Part shown: positions 7,780-15,529 of the stretch, piece after piece | How positions within the stretch are numbered: the first letter of the stretch is position 1 | How the letters are laid out: each line of letters begins with the position of its first letter | NCBI RefSeq assembly: GCF_014649755.1 | Contig: NZ_BMTQ01000012.1 | Coordinates: 212,175-276,174, forward strand | Reading direction: 5' to 3' | DNA: 64,000 bases | Origin: Streptomyces litmocidini | GTDB taxonomy: Bacteria; Actinomycetota; Actinomycetes; Streptomycetales; Streptomycetaceae | The notes under the pieces: model-generated | Seen by the model: only the letters and a program-made list of their open reading frames with translations | What the model was told of the DNA's origin: nothing | Databases searched by the model: none | Made by a program: the position numbers and the translations under genes

Positions 7780-9116
7780 GCGATGGCCTCGATCTTCTTC
7801 TCGTTCGTGGTGTCGGTGTCGCCGGCGTCGGTGGGTTCCACCGCGGCGAAGAGGCGGGTGAAGGCGGCGATGTGCCGGGCGCCGTCCGGGTCGGCCGCCA
7901 GCTCGCGCACCAGGACGGTGGGCTGGTGGAGGGCCTTGTCGACGATGCGGCGGACGCTGCGGCCGATCTCCTGCCGGGCCGCGCCGTCGAGCCCGTCGAG
8001 GCGGCGGGCGAGCCGGTCGAGTTCGGCCTCGGCGGCCTCGGTGGCGGCGGTGCGCAGGGCGGTGAGGACGGGCTTGGCGCCGGCGAGCCGCAGGCCCGTG
8101 CGGAACTGCTCGACCTCGGCGTCGATCAGCTCGTGCGCGGCCTGGACGCTGGCGGCGGAGATCTCGTCCTCCTGGCCCTCCTCCGCGATCCGGCGCAGGT
8201 CGACGAAGGTGACGCCGGGCAGTTCCGCCGCCGCGGGCGCGATGTTGTGCGGCAGGGACAGGTCGAGCAGGAACAGTTCGCGGCCGTCCCGGGCGGCGAG
8301 CGCCTCCTCCACGTGCCGGGCGGTGACGAGGTGGCCGGTGGCGGCGGTGGCGCCGACGACGACGTCCACCTCGGTGAGCAGCCGGGGCACGTCGGCCAGG
8401 TCGTAGCCCGCTCCCCCGGTGGTCTCGGCGAGCCGCTGGGCCTTCTCGGGGGTGCGGTTGGCGACGTGGACCCGGTCGAGGCCGGAGCGGCGCAGGGCGG
8501 CGACGACGACGCCGGCGAAGGCTCCGGCGCCGATGACGAGGGCGGTCTTGCCGTGCAGGGAGCCGACGCGGCGCTCGAAGAAGCCGAGTCCGGCGGTGGC
8601 GAGCGAGCGGCCGGCCTCGTTGAGCCCGGTCTCGTTGCGGGCCCGCTTGCCGACCCGCAGGGCGGTCTGGACGGCCTTGGCGAGGACCCGGCCGGTCCGG
8701 TCGAGCCGCTGGGACCGTTCGAGGCCCAGTTTGACCTGGCCGAGGATCTGGTCCTCGCCGACGACGACCGATTCGAGTCCGGAGGCCACGGCGAAGAGGT
8801 GGCGCACGGCTCCGTCGGCGTGGTGGCTGTAGAGGTGCGGGGCGATCTCGGCGGGGTCGACGCCGGTGTGCCGGGCGAACAGTTCGCCGAGTCCGTCGAG
8901 TCGGTCCGGATCGGAGGGGGTGGTCCGGGTCTCGGCGTAGATCTCCAGGCGGTTGCAGGTGGAGACGACGACGGCGGCGTCGATGCCGTCGACGGAGGTC
9001 ACGTCGGAGACGAGTTCCTCGGCGGGCCGGTCGGTGCCGGCGAGTCTCTCCAGGAGGTCGAGCGGGGCGCTGGCGTGGCTGATGCCGAGGACCAGCATGG
9101 AGGAGGACGAGGTCAC
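7776..9116 (-). CDS. hemA: Glutamyl-tRNA reductase
   Basis: This 446-aa enzyme reduces Glu-tRNA to glutamate-1-semialdehyde with NADPH, the committed C5 step. The catalytic Cys is at residue 54 in VVSTCNRLEIYAE. The substrate loop (GLESVVVGEDQILGQVK), a Rossmann segment (ALVIGAGAFAGVVVAAL) and the C-terminal dimerisation helix are present. The housekeeping Streptomyces HemA, as I recall, is about 580 aa with a long C-terminal extension; this one is short. I use the GTG at 9116, just downstream of the hemB stop; an internal ATG at 9098 is possible. It overlaps the acyl-CoA synthetase start by 4 nt. No rex or hemC neighbour is present. Confidence 0.96.
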   Translation of the reverse strand: MTSSSSMLVLGISHASAPLDLLERLAGTDRPAEELVSDVTSVDGIDAAVVVSTCNRLEIYAETRTTPSDPDRLDGLGELFARHTGVDPAEIAPHLYSHHADGAVRHLFAVASGLESVVVGEDQILGQVKLGLERSQRLDRTGRVLAKAVQTALRVGKRARNETGLNEAGRSLATAGLGFFERRVGSLHGKTALVIGAGAFAGVVVAALRRSGLDRVHVANRTPEKAQRLAETTGGAGYDLADVPRLLTEVDVVVGATAATGHLVTARHVEEALAARDGRELFLLDLSLPHNIAPAAAELPGVTFVDLRRIAEEGQEDEISAASVQAAHELIDAEVEQFRTGLRLAGAKPVLTALRTAATEAAEAELDRLARRLDGLDGAARQEIGRSVRRIVDKALHQPTVLVRELAADPDGARHIAAFTRLFAAVEPTDAGDTDTTNEKKIEAIA

Positions 9117-9120
9117 CGGG

Positions 9121-10140
9121 TCACCGGTCCAGGCTCTGGGCGAACTCGGAGGCCCAGTAGGTGATGATCTGGGTGGCGCCGGCGCGGTGGATGGAGGCGA
9201 GGCTCTCCCGGACGACCTGGTCGCGGTCGATCCAGCCCTTGGCGGCGGCCGCCTCGACCATGGAGTACTCGCCGGAGACCTGGTAGGCGGAGACGGGCAC
9301 CTGCACGTGGTCGGCGATGAGCCGGACGATGTCGAGGTAGGCGAGGGCGGGCTTGACCATGACCAGGTCGGCGCCCTCGGCGACGTCGAGCGAGACCTCC
9401 AGGAGGGATTCGCGGATGTTGCCGGGGTACTGCTGGTAGCCCTTGCGGTCGCCGCGCAGGGTGGATTCGACGGCGTCGCGGAAGGGGCCGTAGAAGTGCG
9501 AGGCGTACTTGGCGGAGTAACCGAGGATGGCCACGGACTGGTGTCCGGCCCGGTCGAGGGCCTCGCGGATGCGGCGGACCTGGCCGTCCATCATGCCGCT
9601 GGGGGCGACGATCTGGGCGCCGGCGTCGGCCTGGACGACGGCGGCCCGCGCGTACAGCTCGATGCTGGCGTCGTTGTCGACGTCGCCGTTGGCGTCGAGG
9701 ACGCCGGTGTGGCCGTGGTCGGTGTACTCGTCGAGGTTGATGTCGCCGATGACGACGGTGGAGTCGCCGACCTCGGCGACGACGTCGCGCAGGGCGACCT
9801 GGAGGATGCCGTCGGGGTCGACGGCGCCGGTGCCGGTGGGGTCCTTGTGCTCGGGGATGCCGAAGAGGATGAGTCCGCCGACCCCGTTGGCCACGGCCTC
9901 GGCGGCGGCCTTGCGGAGGGAGTCGCGGGTGTGCTGGAAGACGCCCGGCATGGAGGGGATCTCACGCGGTTCGGTGAGGCCCTCGCGGAGGAAGAGGGGC
10001 TGGACGAGGTTGGCGGGGCCGACGCGGGTCTCGGCGGCGAAGCGGCGCAGCGCGGGGGTGCGGCGGAGGCGGCGCGGCCGGTAGTAGGGGGCGGCGGGGT
10101 CGGTGGCCGCGGTGTTGCGGCCGTAGGCGTCGTACGTCAT
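9121..10140 (-). CDS. hemB: Porphobilinogen synthase (5-aminolevulinate dehydratase)
   Basis: This 339-aa enzyme condenses two 5-aminolevulinates to porphobilinogen. Both Schiff-base lysines are visible: GYSAKYAS near residue 205 and MVKPALAYLD near residue 258. The metal loop reads DINLDEYTDHGHTG. All three cysteines of the classical Zn site (DxCxC...HC) are replaced by Asn, Asp and Thr, so it is not a classic Zn enzyme; an Mg-type or allosteric variant is likely. The ATG at 10140 has GAGGGAG about 9 nt upstream. It is 4 nt from hemA. The 118-bp gap upstream to the racemase-like gene is very GC-rich with no clear terminator, so one long operon is plausible. Confidence 0.95.
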   Translation of the reverse strand: MTYDAYGRNTAATDPAAPYYRPRRLRRTPALRRFAAETRVGPANLVQPLFLREGLTEPREIPSMPGVFQHTRDSLRKAAAEAVANGVGGLILFGIPEHKDPTGTGAVDPDGILQVALRDVVAEVGDSTVVIGDINLDEYTDHGHTGVLDANGDVDNDASIELYARAAVVQADAGAQIVAPSGMMDGQVRRIREALDRAGHQSVAILGYSAKYASHFYGPFRDAVESTLRGDRKGYQQYPGNIRESLLEVSLDVAEGADLVMVKPALAYLDIVRLIADHVQVPVSAYQVSGEYSMVEAAAAKGWIDRDQVVRESLASIHRAGATQIITYWASEFAQSLDR

Positions 10141-10258
10141 GGGCGTGGCTCCCTCGAAGGCGTGGCGGCGTGCGGTGCGGGGCGGTGGGGGTGCGGGCGC
10201 GGGCGCGGTGCGGGGTTCCCGGCGCGCGGGGCGTGCGGGGCTGCGGACACGGCATCTC

Positions 10259-11059
10259 CTAGAGGGCCGAGCCGAGGAAGACCTGCTCCAGGTGCTTGGC
10301 GACGGGCTCGTCGGGGCGGCTGAACCAGTAGCCGTGGCCGCTGCGCTGGAAGAGCTTCAGCTCGCCCAGCTGGACGAGGGTCTCCGCGAGCTTCACGGCG
10401 AGTCCGGCGGGGTCGATCACGGGCAGGCCGTGGAGCTCGTGGATGCCGAGGTGCCAGAGGATCTCGTTGGGGATGCCCTCGGCGGGGATGATGACTTCGG
10501 CGCCGGCCCGGGCGGCGCGCTCGGCGGCCGCCGAGTACACCTCGACGAACTCGTCGAAGTCGCCCTCCAGGGAGCGGTGCACGGAGTCCCAGCCGCCGGG
10601 GACGACCTCGTACGAACTGAGCGAGGACTCCAGGCGGTACTGGCGGATGTTGGCCCTGATGGGCTCCTCCAGCGGCGGCATGAAGCCGAGGACGCCGAAG
10701 CGCTGGCCGGTGAGCGCCGAGAGGAAGAAGGCCGTCTCGCCGTAGCCGAGGGTCGGGATGGAGGCGAGGTGGCGGGCGTCCCGCAGGCCGGGGTCCTGGC
10801 CGGCGGCGATCACCCAGGCGTCGTATCCCTCCCGCTCCGCGACCAGCGCGGACTCGGAGAAGTGCCGGCTGAAGAGCACCTGGGCGGAGTGGTGGCCGAC
10901 GAGGCCGAAGGGGGTGCGGTCGGGGTACGTGTCGGCCGGCAGGGTCTTGATGTCGACGGTGGTGCCGGGTGCGGCGATCGCGTCGAGGTGCTCGCGGTAC
11001 CACTGGTCGAGCAGCGGCAGGCGTCCTTCAACGGTGTGCTTGTGGAACCAGATCCGCAT
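10259..11059 (-). CDS. Asp/Glu/hydantoin racemase-superfamily protein lacking cysteines
   Basis: This 266-aa protein has the two-domain racemase-superfamily pattern. A first-half strand reads YDAWVIAAGQDPGL followed by IPTLGYGETA; in the second half, GAEVIIPAEGIPNEIL and LPVIDPAG take the place of the usual second catalytic segment. Family enzymes normally use one or two cysteines in these places, but I can find no Cys anywhere in this protein. Cofactor-independent two-Cys racemisation is therefore excluded, and the reaction is unknown. I chose ATG 11059 (MRIWFHK) because AAAGG lies 8 nt upstream; a GTG at 11068 is too close to it. It overlaps the flavin monooxygenase end by about 30 nt and probably shares its transcript. 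Confidence 0.75.
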   Translation of the reverse strand: MRIWFHKHTVEGRLPLLDQWYREHLDAIAAPGTTVDIKTLPADTYPDRTPFGLVGHHSAQVLFSRHFSESALVAEREGYDAWVIAAGQDPGLRDARHLASIPTLGYGETAFFLSALTGQRFGVLGFMPPLEEPIRANIRQYRLESSLSSYEVVPGGWDSVHRSLEGDFDEFVEVYSAAAERAARAGAEVIIPAEGIPNEILWHLGIHELHGLPVIDPAGLAVKLAETLVQLGELKLFQRSGHGYWFSRPDEPVAKHLEQVFLGSAL

Positions 11060-12320
11060 GTGCGTCACCTTTCGGGGGCCGTGGTGCGGCTTTCGGGGAT
11101 CGTGGAGCGGCTTTCCGGGGTCGTGGTGCGACGTCGAGGAGCGATGCCTCGAGCAGGTAGGCGGTGGCCGCGCGGGGGTCCGCCGCGGTGCGCCTCAGGT
11201 CGGCGATCCGGGCGCGGAGTTCGGCCGGGCTTCCCAGGCCGGCCGTGCGGGCCTCGCTGCGCGGGAGGACGGCCGTCTCGACGACGGAGCGGCGTCGGCC
11301 GAGGGCCGTGTCGAGCGGTGTCTCGTCGCCCGTGCCCGTCCGCAGGACGGTGGCGAGGGCCCTGCCGGTCTCCACGGCGTCGTGGATCCCGCAGTTCATG
11401 TTCAGTCCGCCGGCGGTGGACGTGAGGTGGGCCGCGTCCCCGGCGAACAGGATCCGGCCGACCCGGTAGCGCGGCAGCAGGAACCGCGCGAGCCGGTAGG
11501 TGTGCGCGTCCGTGACGCGCACGGCCCGTCCGGCACCGCCGGGCAGGGCCCGGTCGACCCGGGCGCGCACGGCGTCCGGCGCGAGCACCTCGTCGCGGGG
11601 CGTCCCGCGCCGGATCCGGAAGACGAGCCGCCAGTGGTCGGGCATCCCGAGCACGCTGACCGAGCCCCGGGGGTCGCGGACGTACGTCAGCGCGGCGAGC
11701 CCGGGGACCAGTTCGTCGAGCGGGGCGTCGGTGACCACGCGCAGCGCGTAGTCCGGGTACTCCTGGGCCGTGCCGGGCAGCCCGGCGAGCTCGCGCAGCC
11801 CGCTGCGGCTGCCGTCGGCCGCCAGGACGTACGGGTGGTGGCTGTCGGTGGCCCTCCCCGCCGCGTCCTCGGTGCGCAGCCGTACCCCGTCTCCGGTCTC
11901 GTCGGCTCCGGTGACGGTGGCCCCGAACCGTACGTCGGCGAGGCCGGTCGCGGTCAGCGCGTCGAGCAGCAGGGGGGTGAGCCGGGCCTGTTCGACGTGG
12001 AGCCGGTACGGGTGGCGGGTGTGCCCGGCGAGCAGGGCGTACTCCAGCTCGGCGTGCACGCCGCCGTCCAGGTCGCGCCACTGGACGCGGTCGACGGTGC
12101 GGCCCCGGCCGCGCAGGGCGGCCGCGACGCCGAGTTCGTCGAGGAGGTCGAGGGTGGCGGGGTGGAAGGTGGAGGCCCGGGACTCGGTGGCCAGTTCGCT
12201 CCTGGACTCCAGGACGGTCACCGGGGTCCCGGCGCGGGCCAGGACGAGCGCGGCGGTCAGTCCCACCGGTCCGGCGCCGACGACGGCGACGGGGCCGTGG
12301 GGTGTTCTGTGGCCGCTCAC
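11028..12320 (-). CDS. FAD-dependent monooxygenase, aromatic-ring hydroxylase type
   Basis: This 430-aa flavoprotein belongs to the p-hydroxybenzoate hydroxylase/PheA-TfdB class. The FAD-binding GAGPVGLTAALVLARAG lies near residue 15. The second FAD motif, GRILFAGDAAHLTSTAGGLNMNCGIHDAV, lies near residue 300. It would insert oxygen into an aromatic or heteroaromatic substrate using NAD(P)H; a pyrrole is conceivable given the hem-type neighbours but unproven. The C-terminus ends in three 7-residue APRxxKA repeats, encoded by a 21-bp tandem repeat at 11070-11132, and overlaps the start of the next gene. Its start overlaps the stop of the maleate-isomerase-like gene by 4 nt. Confidence 0.9.
   Translation of the reverse strand: MSGHRTPHGPVAVVGAGPVGLTAALVLARAGTPVTVLESRSELATESRASTFHPATLDLLDELGVAAALRGRGRTVDRVQWRDLDGGVHAELEYALLAGHTRHPYRLHVEQARLTPLLLDALTATGLADVRFGATVTGADETGDGVRLRTEDAAGRATDSHHPYVLAADGSRSGLRELAGLPGTAQEYPDYALRVVTDAPLDELVPGLAALTYVRDPRGSVSVLGMPDHWRLVFRIRRGTPRDEVLAPDAVRARVDRALPGGAGRAVRVTDAHTYRLARFLLPRYRVGRILFAGDAAHLTSTAGGLNMNCGIHDAVETGRALATVLRTGTGDETPLDTALGRRRSVVETAVLPRSEARTAGLGSPAELRARIADLRRTAADPRAATAYLLEASLLDVAPRPRKAAPRSPKAAPRPPKGDAHADLVPQAHR
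11070..11132. repeat. 21-bp tandem repeat x3 at the 3' end of the monooxygenase gene
   Basis: Three consecutive 21-bp units (11070-11090, 11091-11111, 11112-11132) begin TTTCGGGG or TTTCCGGGG and end in GTGGTGCGGC-like sequence. They encode the repeated APRxxKA tail of the monooxygenase. The first unit covers the ribosome-binding region of the racemase-like gene. Confidence 0.85.
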
Positions 12321-13096
12321 GACACGGCCACGGCGGCGGGCCCGTGGGCGCCGTCACGGCCGCCGGTCTTCTCGGCCAGCCGGCGCAGCAGCGGGTGGGC
12401 GCCGGGGCCGTCGGCCGGGAGGCCGAGGGTGTCGCGGGCCCACCAGGCGCTCGCCAGGTTGGAGGTGAGCAGGGTGCGTCCGCTGTCCCGGCCGAGCTCG
12501 GCGAGGGCGTCGAAGGTGAACATGCCGGTGCCGGTGAACAGCAGGGTCGCGTCCTCCGGGAGTTCGGCCTCCCGGACCTGGGCGACGAGTTCCCCGGTGG
12601 TCACGTCGTACGGGGAGAAGCGCGCGCCGGCCCGGATCTTCACGATCCGGTCGACCGTGAGCCCGGCCGACTCCCAGTAGGCGTGGGAGAGTTCGGTGAG
12701 CCAGGGCTCGTACGGCGAGACGAGGACGAGCCGCTCGGCGCCCACGGCCCGCGCGGTGTCGAGGATGGCCAGGGCCGCGGACCGCACGGGTGCTCCGACC
12801 CGCTCGGAGAGTTCCGCGCAGAGGGCGCGGTCGCCTTCGGGGGTGAGGAGGTAGTGCGAGCCGGTGCAGGAGACGACGGCCGCGTCGAGACGCAGTCCGC
12901 CGAAATTCCCGAGCACTTCGGGGAGCGCGTCGTTGTACTTTTCGAGACGGCCGCGCAGGTCTTTTCCGGGAAGTACCGGGAACCGAGAGGTGTGGACATT
13001 GAATTCGGGGCTTACGAGGCTGTGGATCTCGGGTTCGGCGGCGGCGTTTCCGGACGGAACCACCACACCGAGCCGCGGCGCCGATTGCAGAGCCAT
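12317..13096 (-). CDS. Maleate isomerase / arylmalonate decarboxylase-like enzyme
   Basis: This 259-aa protein of the Asp/Glu racemase superfamily resembles maleate cis-trans isomerase and arylmalonate decarboxylase. It opens LGVVVPSGNAAAEPEI, and a catalytic-type Cys sits in AAVVSCTGSHYL near residue 75. In the second half, LLFTGTGMFTF occupies the place where isomerases have the second Cys, so only one of the two catalytic cysteines remains. That pattern is neither the standard two-Cys isomerase nor AMDase, which keeps the second. The ATG at 13096 has a GGGAGAG site about 9 nt upstream. It is the first gene of the long leftward run and is coupled to the flavin monooxygenase. Substrate unknown; a small dicarboxylate or a ring-derived acid is a guess. 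Confidence 0.8.
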   Translation of the reverse strand: MALQSAPRLGVVVPSGNAAAEPEIHSLVSPEFNVHTSRFPVLPGKDLRGRLEKYNDALPEVLGNFGGLRLDAAVVSCTGSHYLLTPEGDRALCAELSERVGAPVRSAALAILDTARAVGAERLVLVSPYEPWLTELSHAYWESAGLTVDRIVKIRAGARFSPYDVTTGELVAQVREAELPEDATLLFTGTGMFTFDALAELGRDSGRTLLTSNLASAWWARDTLGLPADGPGAHPLLRRLAEKTGGRDGAHGPAAVAVS

Positions 13097-13206
13097 GAAC
13101 GAGTCTCTCCCATCCGTCGGTGCCATTGAGATCACCGTACGGGCGGGACGGCCCGCACATCGATACGGGAATCCGCACCCCTTTGCGGGGCCCCGGAAAT
13201 GCGGAA
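13097..13206 (-). promoter_or_regulatory. Likely promoter region of the leftward hem-type operon
   Basis: About 110 bp between the upstream terminator and the first gene of the leftward run. It is locally less GC-rich (GAGATCACCGTACG, CATCGATACGGGAATC). I cannot place -10/-35 boxes with certainty. Confidence 0.35.
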
Positions 13207-13236
13207 GGCGCCGCACCGTGAATACGGTGCGGCGCC
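13207..13236 (-). terminator. Terminator after the tautomerase gene
   Basis: A perfect 13-bp stem (13207-13219 with 13224-13236) and a 4-nt GAAT loop sit 23 bp past the tautomerase stop. It separates that gene from the downstream maleate-isomerase-like operon. Confidence 0.85.
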
Positions 13237-13258
13237 GCCGCCTGAAGGAATGCGGAAT

Positions 13259-13681
13259 TCAGCTCGCCCGGGACGACGCCTCGGCGACGAGTTCGTCGAT
13301 CTTCGCGCGTCGGGTGAGCGCGCCGTTCACGGCCCAGTTCCCCTCCGGGATCTCGTTCACGACGAGCCAGACGACGGTGTCGGGGTCCGTCGCCTCGTGG
13401 ACGTGCCGGGTGACCTCGGCGGCCAGCGCCTCGTTCCGCTCGGGGGTGAGGAAGCCCTCCAGGGGCGTGACGACGACCAGGACGCCCGGGGGCCGGCCGG
13501 TGCCGGTGGTCGCGAGCCCCTTGGCGGCCTCGCGGACGTAGACCCAGGTGGCGGCGGCGAAGAAGTCGGTGCGGGGCAGCTCCATGGCCGTCAGCACGGA
13601 GTCGGCGACCCGCTGCTGCAGGACCTCCGCGGCGGCTTCGGACAGGGTGCCCTCGGGAACGGTCATCTCGACCAGCGGCAT
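13259..13681 (-). CDS. Tautomerase (4-OT/MIF-like) family protein
   Basis: This 140-aa protein starts MPLVEMTVPEG, so removal of Met would expose the N-terminal Pro that serves as general base in the tautomerase superfamily. The two-repeat beta-alpha-beta layout is visible: VADSVLTAMELP and VYVREAAKGL in the first half, GVLVVVTPLEGFLTPERNEALAAEVTRHV and TVVWLVVNEIPEGNW in the second. Length is about twice that of a 4-oxalocrotonate tautomerase monomer and similar to MIF/cis-CaaD types. An AGGGGAG ribosome binding site precedes the ATG. It could tautomerise a keto/enol or imine product of the neighbouring oxidative enzymes. The exact reaction is not deducible. Confidence 0.8.
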   Translation of the reverse strand: MPLVEMTVPEGTLSEAAAEVLQQRVADSVLTAMELPRTDFFAAATWVYVREAAKGLATTGTGRPPGVLVVVTPLEGFLTPERNEALAAEVTRHVHEATDPDTVVWLVVNEIPEGNWAVNGALTRRAKIDELVAEASSRAS

Positions 13682-13717
13682 GGTGACTCCCCTTCGTCTG
13701 TGGGTGGGACGGAACGA

Positions 13718-14308
13718 TCAGCAGGCCAGCGCGGCTTCGAACCGGTCGATGGCAGCGGCCAGTTGGGCGCGCCTGCGGATGTCGAGCTTCCGGTAGATCC
13801 GGGTGATGTGGAGCTCCACGGCCCGGGTGGAGACCGTGAAGGACTCGGCGATCTGCTTGTTGGTCAGGCCGTCTAGCATCATCGTGGCGATGCGCCGCTC
13901 GTGGGCGGTCAGCTCCTCACGGGCGCTCGGCGGGGTGACGGGTGCCGGGGTGGGCGGCGCGCCGGGTGCCGGCACGCCCCCGCGTATTCGCTCGTGGGTC
14001 CCGGCGCCTCCGGTGGAGCGCTCGAGGCCGGCGAGGACCACGTGGCCCATGACGGCGTTCCATTCCCGGACGCGCAGTTCGCCGATGACCTGCGCCTGCG
14101 CGTACGGGTCGGCGTACAGCACCCGTAAGAGGGTGCGGCGGTCGGGGGCCTCGCAGACCAGGAACTCCCCGGTGCCGTCCCGCCAGGGGCCGCCGCCGAG
14201 CAGGACGCCGCGCGCGGCCATTTTCTTCCAGTAGGCCCGGTGAGCTTCTCCGAAACTCAACCGGTCCGTCTCATTGCCACGGAAAACGAGTTCGACCACA
14301 AAAGCCAC
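13718..14308 (-). CDS. YCII-domain / LuxR-type HTH fusion regulator
   Basis: This protein of about 196 aa has an N-terminal YCII-like (dimeric alpha-beta barrel) domain at residues 1-90, with FGEAHRAYWKKMAARGVLLGGGPW and PYAQAQVIGELRVREWNAV. A Pro/Gly-rich linker (about 95-130) follows, then a C-terminal LuxR/NarL HTH (LTAHERRIATMMLDGLTNKQIAESFTVSTRAVELHITRIYRKL). YCII domains bind or turn over small molecules, so a ligand-sensing transcription factor is a reasonable inference; the combination is unusual. I chose GTG 14308 because GGGGGAG lies 7 nt upstream; an ATG at 14323 has a poor site. It lies 37 nt upstream of the tautomerase start and may be cotranscribed with it. It is a likely local regulator of the cluster. 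Confidence 0.8.
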   Translation of the reverse strand: MAFVVELVFRGNETDRLSFGEAHRAYWKKMAARGVLLGGGPWRDGTGEFLVCEAPDRRTLLRVLYADPYAQAQVIGELRVREWNAVMGHVVLAGLERSTGGAGTHERIRGGVPAPGAPPTPAPVTPPSAREELTAHERRIATMMLDGLTNKQIAESFTVSTRAVELHITRIYRKLDIRRRAQLAAAIDRFEAALAC

Positions 14309-14442
14309 GTGCGACTCCCCCATAAAGGCCGGGTGTTTCCGCTTGCGACGCTACCACCCGCCACCCGCCCCATTGGTGAACACAATATTGCGGATGACGG
14401 CCCGGCATTTCTGGGTTCCCCGGCCCTGCTGATTGCGTCCGG

Positions 14443-15372
14443 CTAATCGGCCGCCGCCGGCGCCGGTACGGGGGCGGCTCCGGGAGCCGGTTCGGCCGCC
14501 GGCTTCGGCTTGCGCCGCAGCAGGCCGGTGGCCGCGAGCACCGCCACCGCGCCGAGCCACACGGTCCAGCCGAGCGGTTCGCGCAGCACGACGGCGCCGA
14601 GCACGACGGCCACCGCGGTCATCAGATAGGTGACGGTGGAGGCCACCGTGGGCCCGTCCTTGATGATCAGTTCGAAGTTGAGCAGGGCGGCGAAGCCGGT
14701 GCAGACGACGCCGAGGACGAGGACCGAGACCACCGAGTCGGCGCGCCAGGTCACGGTCTGGAGGCCGAGGAACGGGAAGGCGGCGAGGAGCAGCACGGTC
14801 GCCGCGCTGAGCTGTCCGCCCGCCAGCATCAGCGGCGGAACGCCCTTGCCCACGAGGAACCTGCCCATGTACGCGAAGCTGGCGCCGAAGCTGATCGAGC
14901 CGAGGACGAAGCAGAGGATGCTCCAACCGGTGCCCGCCGAGGCGGCGTTCCAGGGTGAGGCGATGAGCGCGGTGCCTCCGAGGCCGAGCAGCACCCCGCC
15001 CGCCTTGAATCCGGAGACCCGCTTCTCCTGGCCGAGGAGCAGGGCCGCGGCCAGGGTCCAGATCGGCGCGCTGCCGTTGACCACGGCGGCGACGCTGCTG
15101 GAGCCGGCGATCTCGCCCTCGGCGTAGAGGGTCCAGGGGACGGCGTTGCCGAGGAGCGCGGCGACCGTCAGGTGCCCCCAGACGGCGGGTTCCTTGGGCA
15201 GCCGGAGTCCCTTCGCGTAGCCGATGGCGAGGATGACGACGGCGCCGAGGGCGAGCCGGATGAGCACCATCTGCACGGGTGAGAAGCCGTATCCGGCGAT
15301 CTTGATCCACAGGAAGACGGAGCCCCAGATGAGGCTGAGCGCGGCCAGCCGCGCGTACGTGGCTTTGGACAT
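14443..15372 (-). CDS. EamA/DMT-family exporter
   Basis: This 309-aa membrane protein has ten predicted helices in two EamA repeats (for example LAALSLIWGSVFLWIKIAG at the start, then a second run from SWSI-like WSILCFVLGSISFG). It belongs to the drug/metabolite transporter superfamily and probably exports a small metabolite or amino acid. The C-terminal tail is Pro/Ala-rich. Start ATG 15372 gives MSKATYARLAAL, the usual beginning; the long upstream reading frame has no family resemblance. It faces LysR-type regulator genes on the same strand with a 157-bp gap. It may export the cluster product or be unrelated. Confidence 0.85.
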   Translation of the reverse strand: MSKATYARLAALSLIWGSVFLWIKIAGYGFSPVQMVLIRLALGAVVILAIGYAKGLRLPKEPAVWGHLTVAALLGNAVPWTLYAEGEIAGSSSVAAVVNGSAPIWTLAAALLLGQEKRVSGFKAGGVLLGLGGTALIASPWNAASAGTGWSILCFVLGSISFGASFAYMGRFLVGKGVPPLMLAGGQLSAATVLLLAAFPFLGLQTVTWRADSVVSVLVLGVVCTGFAALLNFELIIKDGPTVASTVTYLMTAVAVVLGAVVLREPLGWTVWLGAVAVLAATGLLRRKPKPAAEPAPGAAPVPAPAAAD

Positions 15373-15529
15373 GGGTGTTCCCGATCCAGGAGGAGAGGAG
15401 GCGGAGGAGGAGGGGCGCGCGAAGTGACCCGCGGTACGGGAACGAGCCTCGCAGCGGCGGCCTGACGGGTCCAGCAACGGCTCGTGGACGGTACCTTCCA
15501 CGAGCCGTGGCGAATCGTGTTCCGCCCGG

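Noticed and set aside
4502..8400. Long + strand reading frames opposite hemL, the acyl-CoA synthetase and hemA
   Set aside because: Gly/Ala/Val/Asp-rich shadows with no motif. The minus-strand genes have clear active sites and 4-nt overlaps.
5725..10140. C5N (aminohydroxycyclopentenone) biosynthesis as in manumycin-type clusters
   Set aside because: There is no ALAS-type cyclase and no AMP-forming ligase, and HemB would drain 5-aminolevulinate.
13259..14308. Nicotinate (maleamate) degradation locus suggested by the monooxygenase, maleate isomerase-like and tautomerase genes
   Set aside because: No nicotinate hydroxylase, ring-cleaving dioxygenase, formyl-maleamate deformylase or maleamate amidohydrolase is present, and the isomerase-like protein lacks one catalytic Cys.
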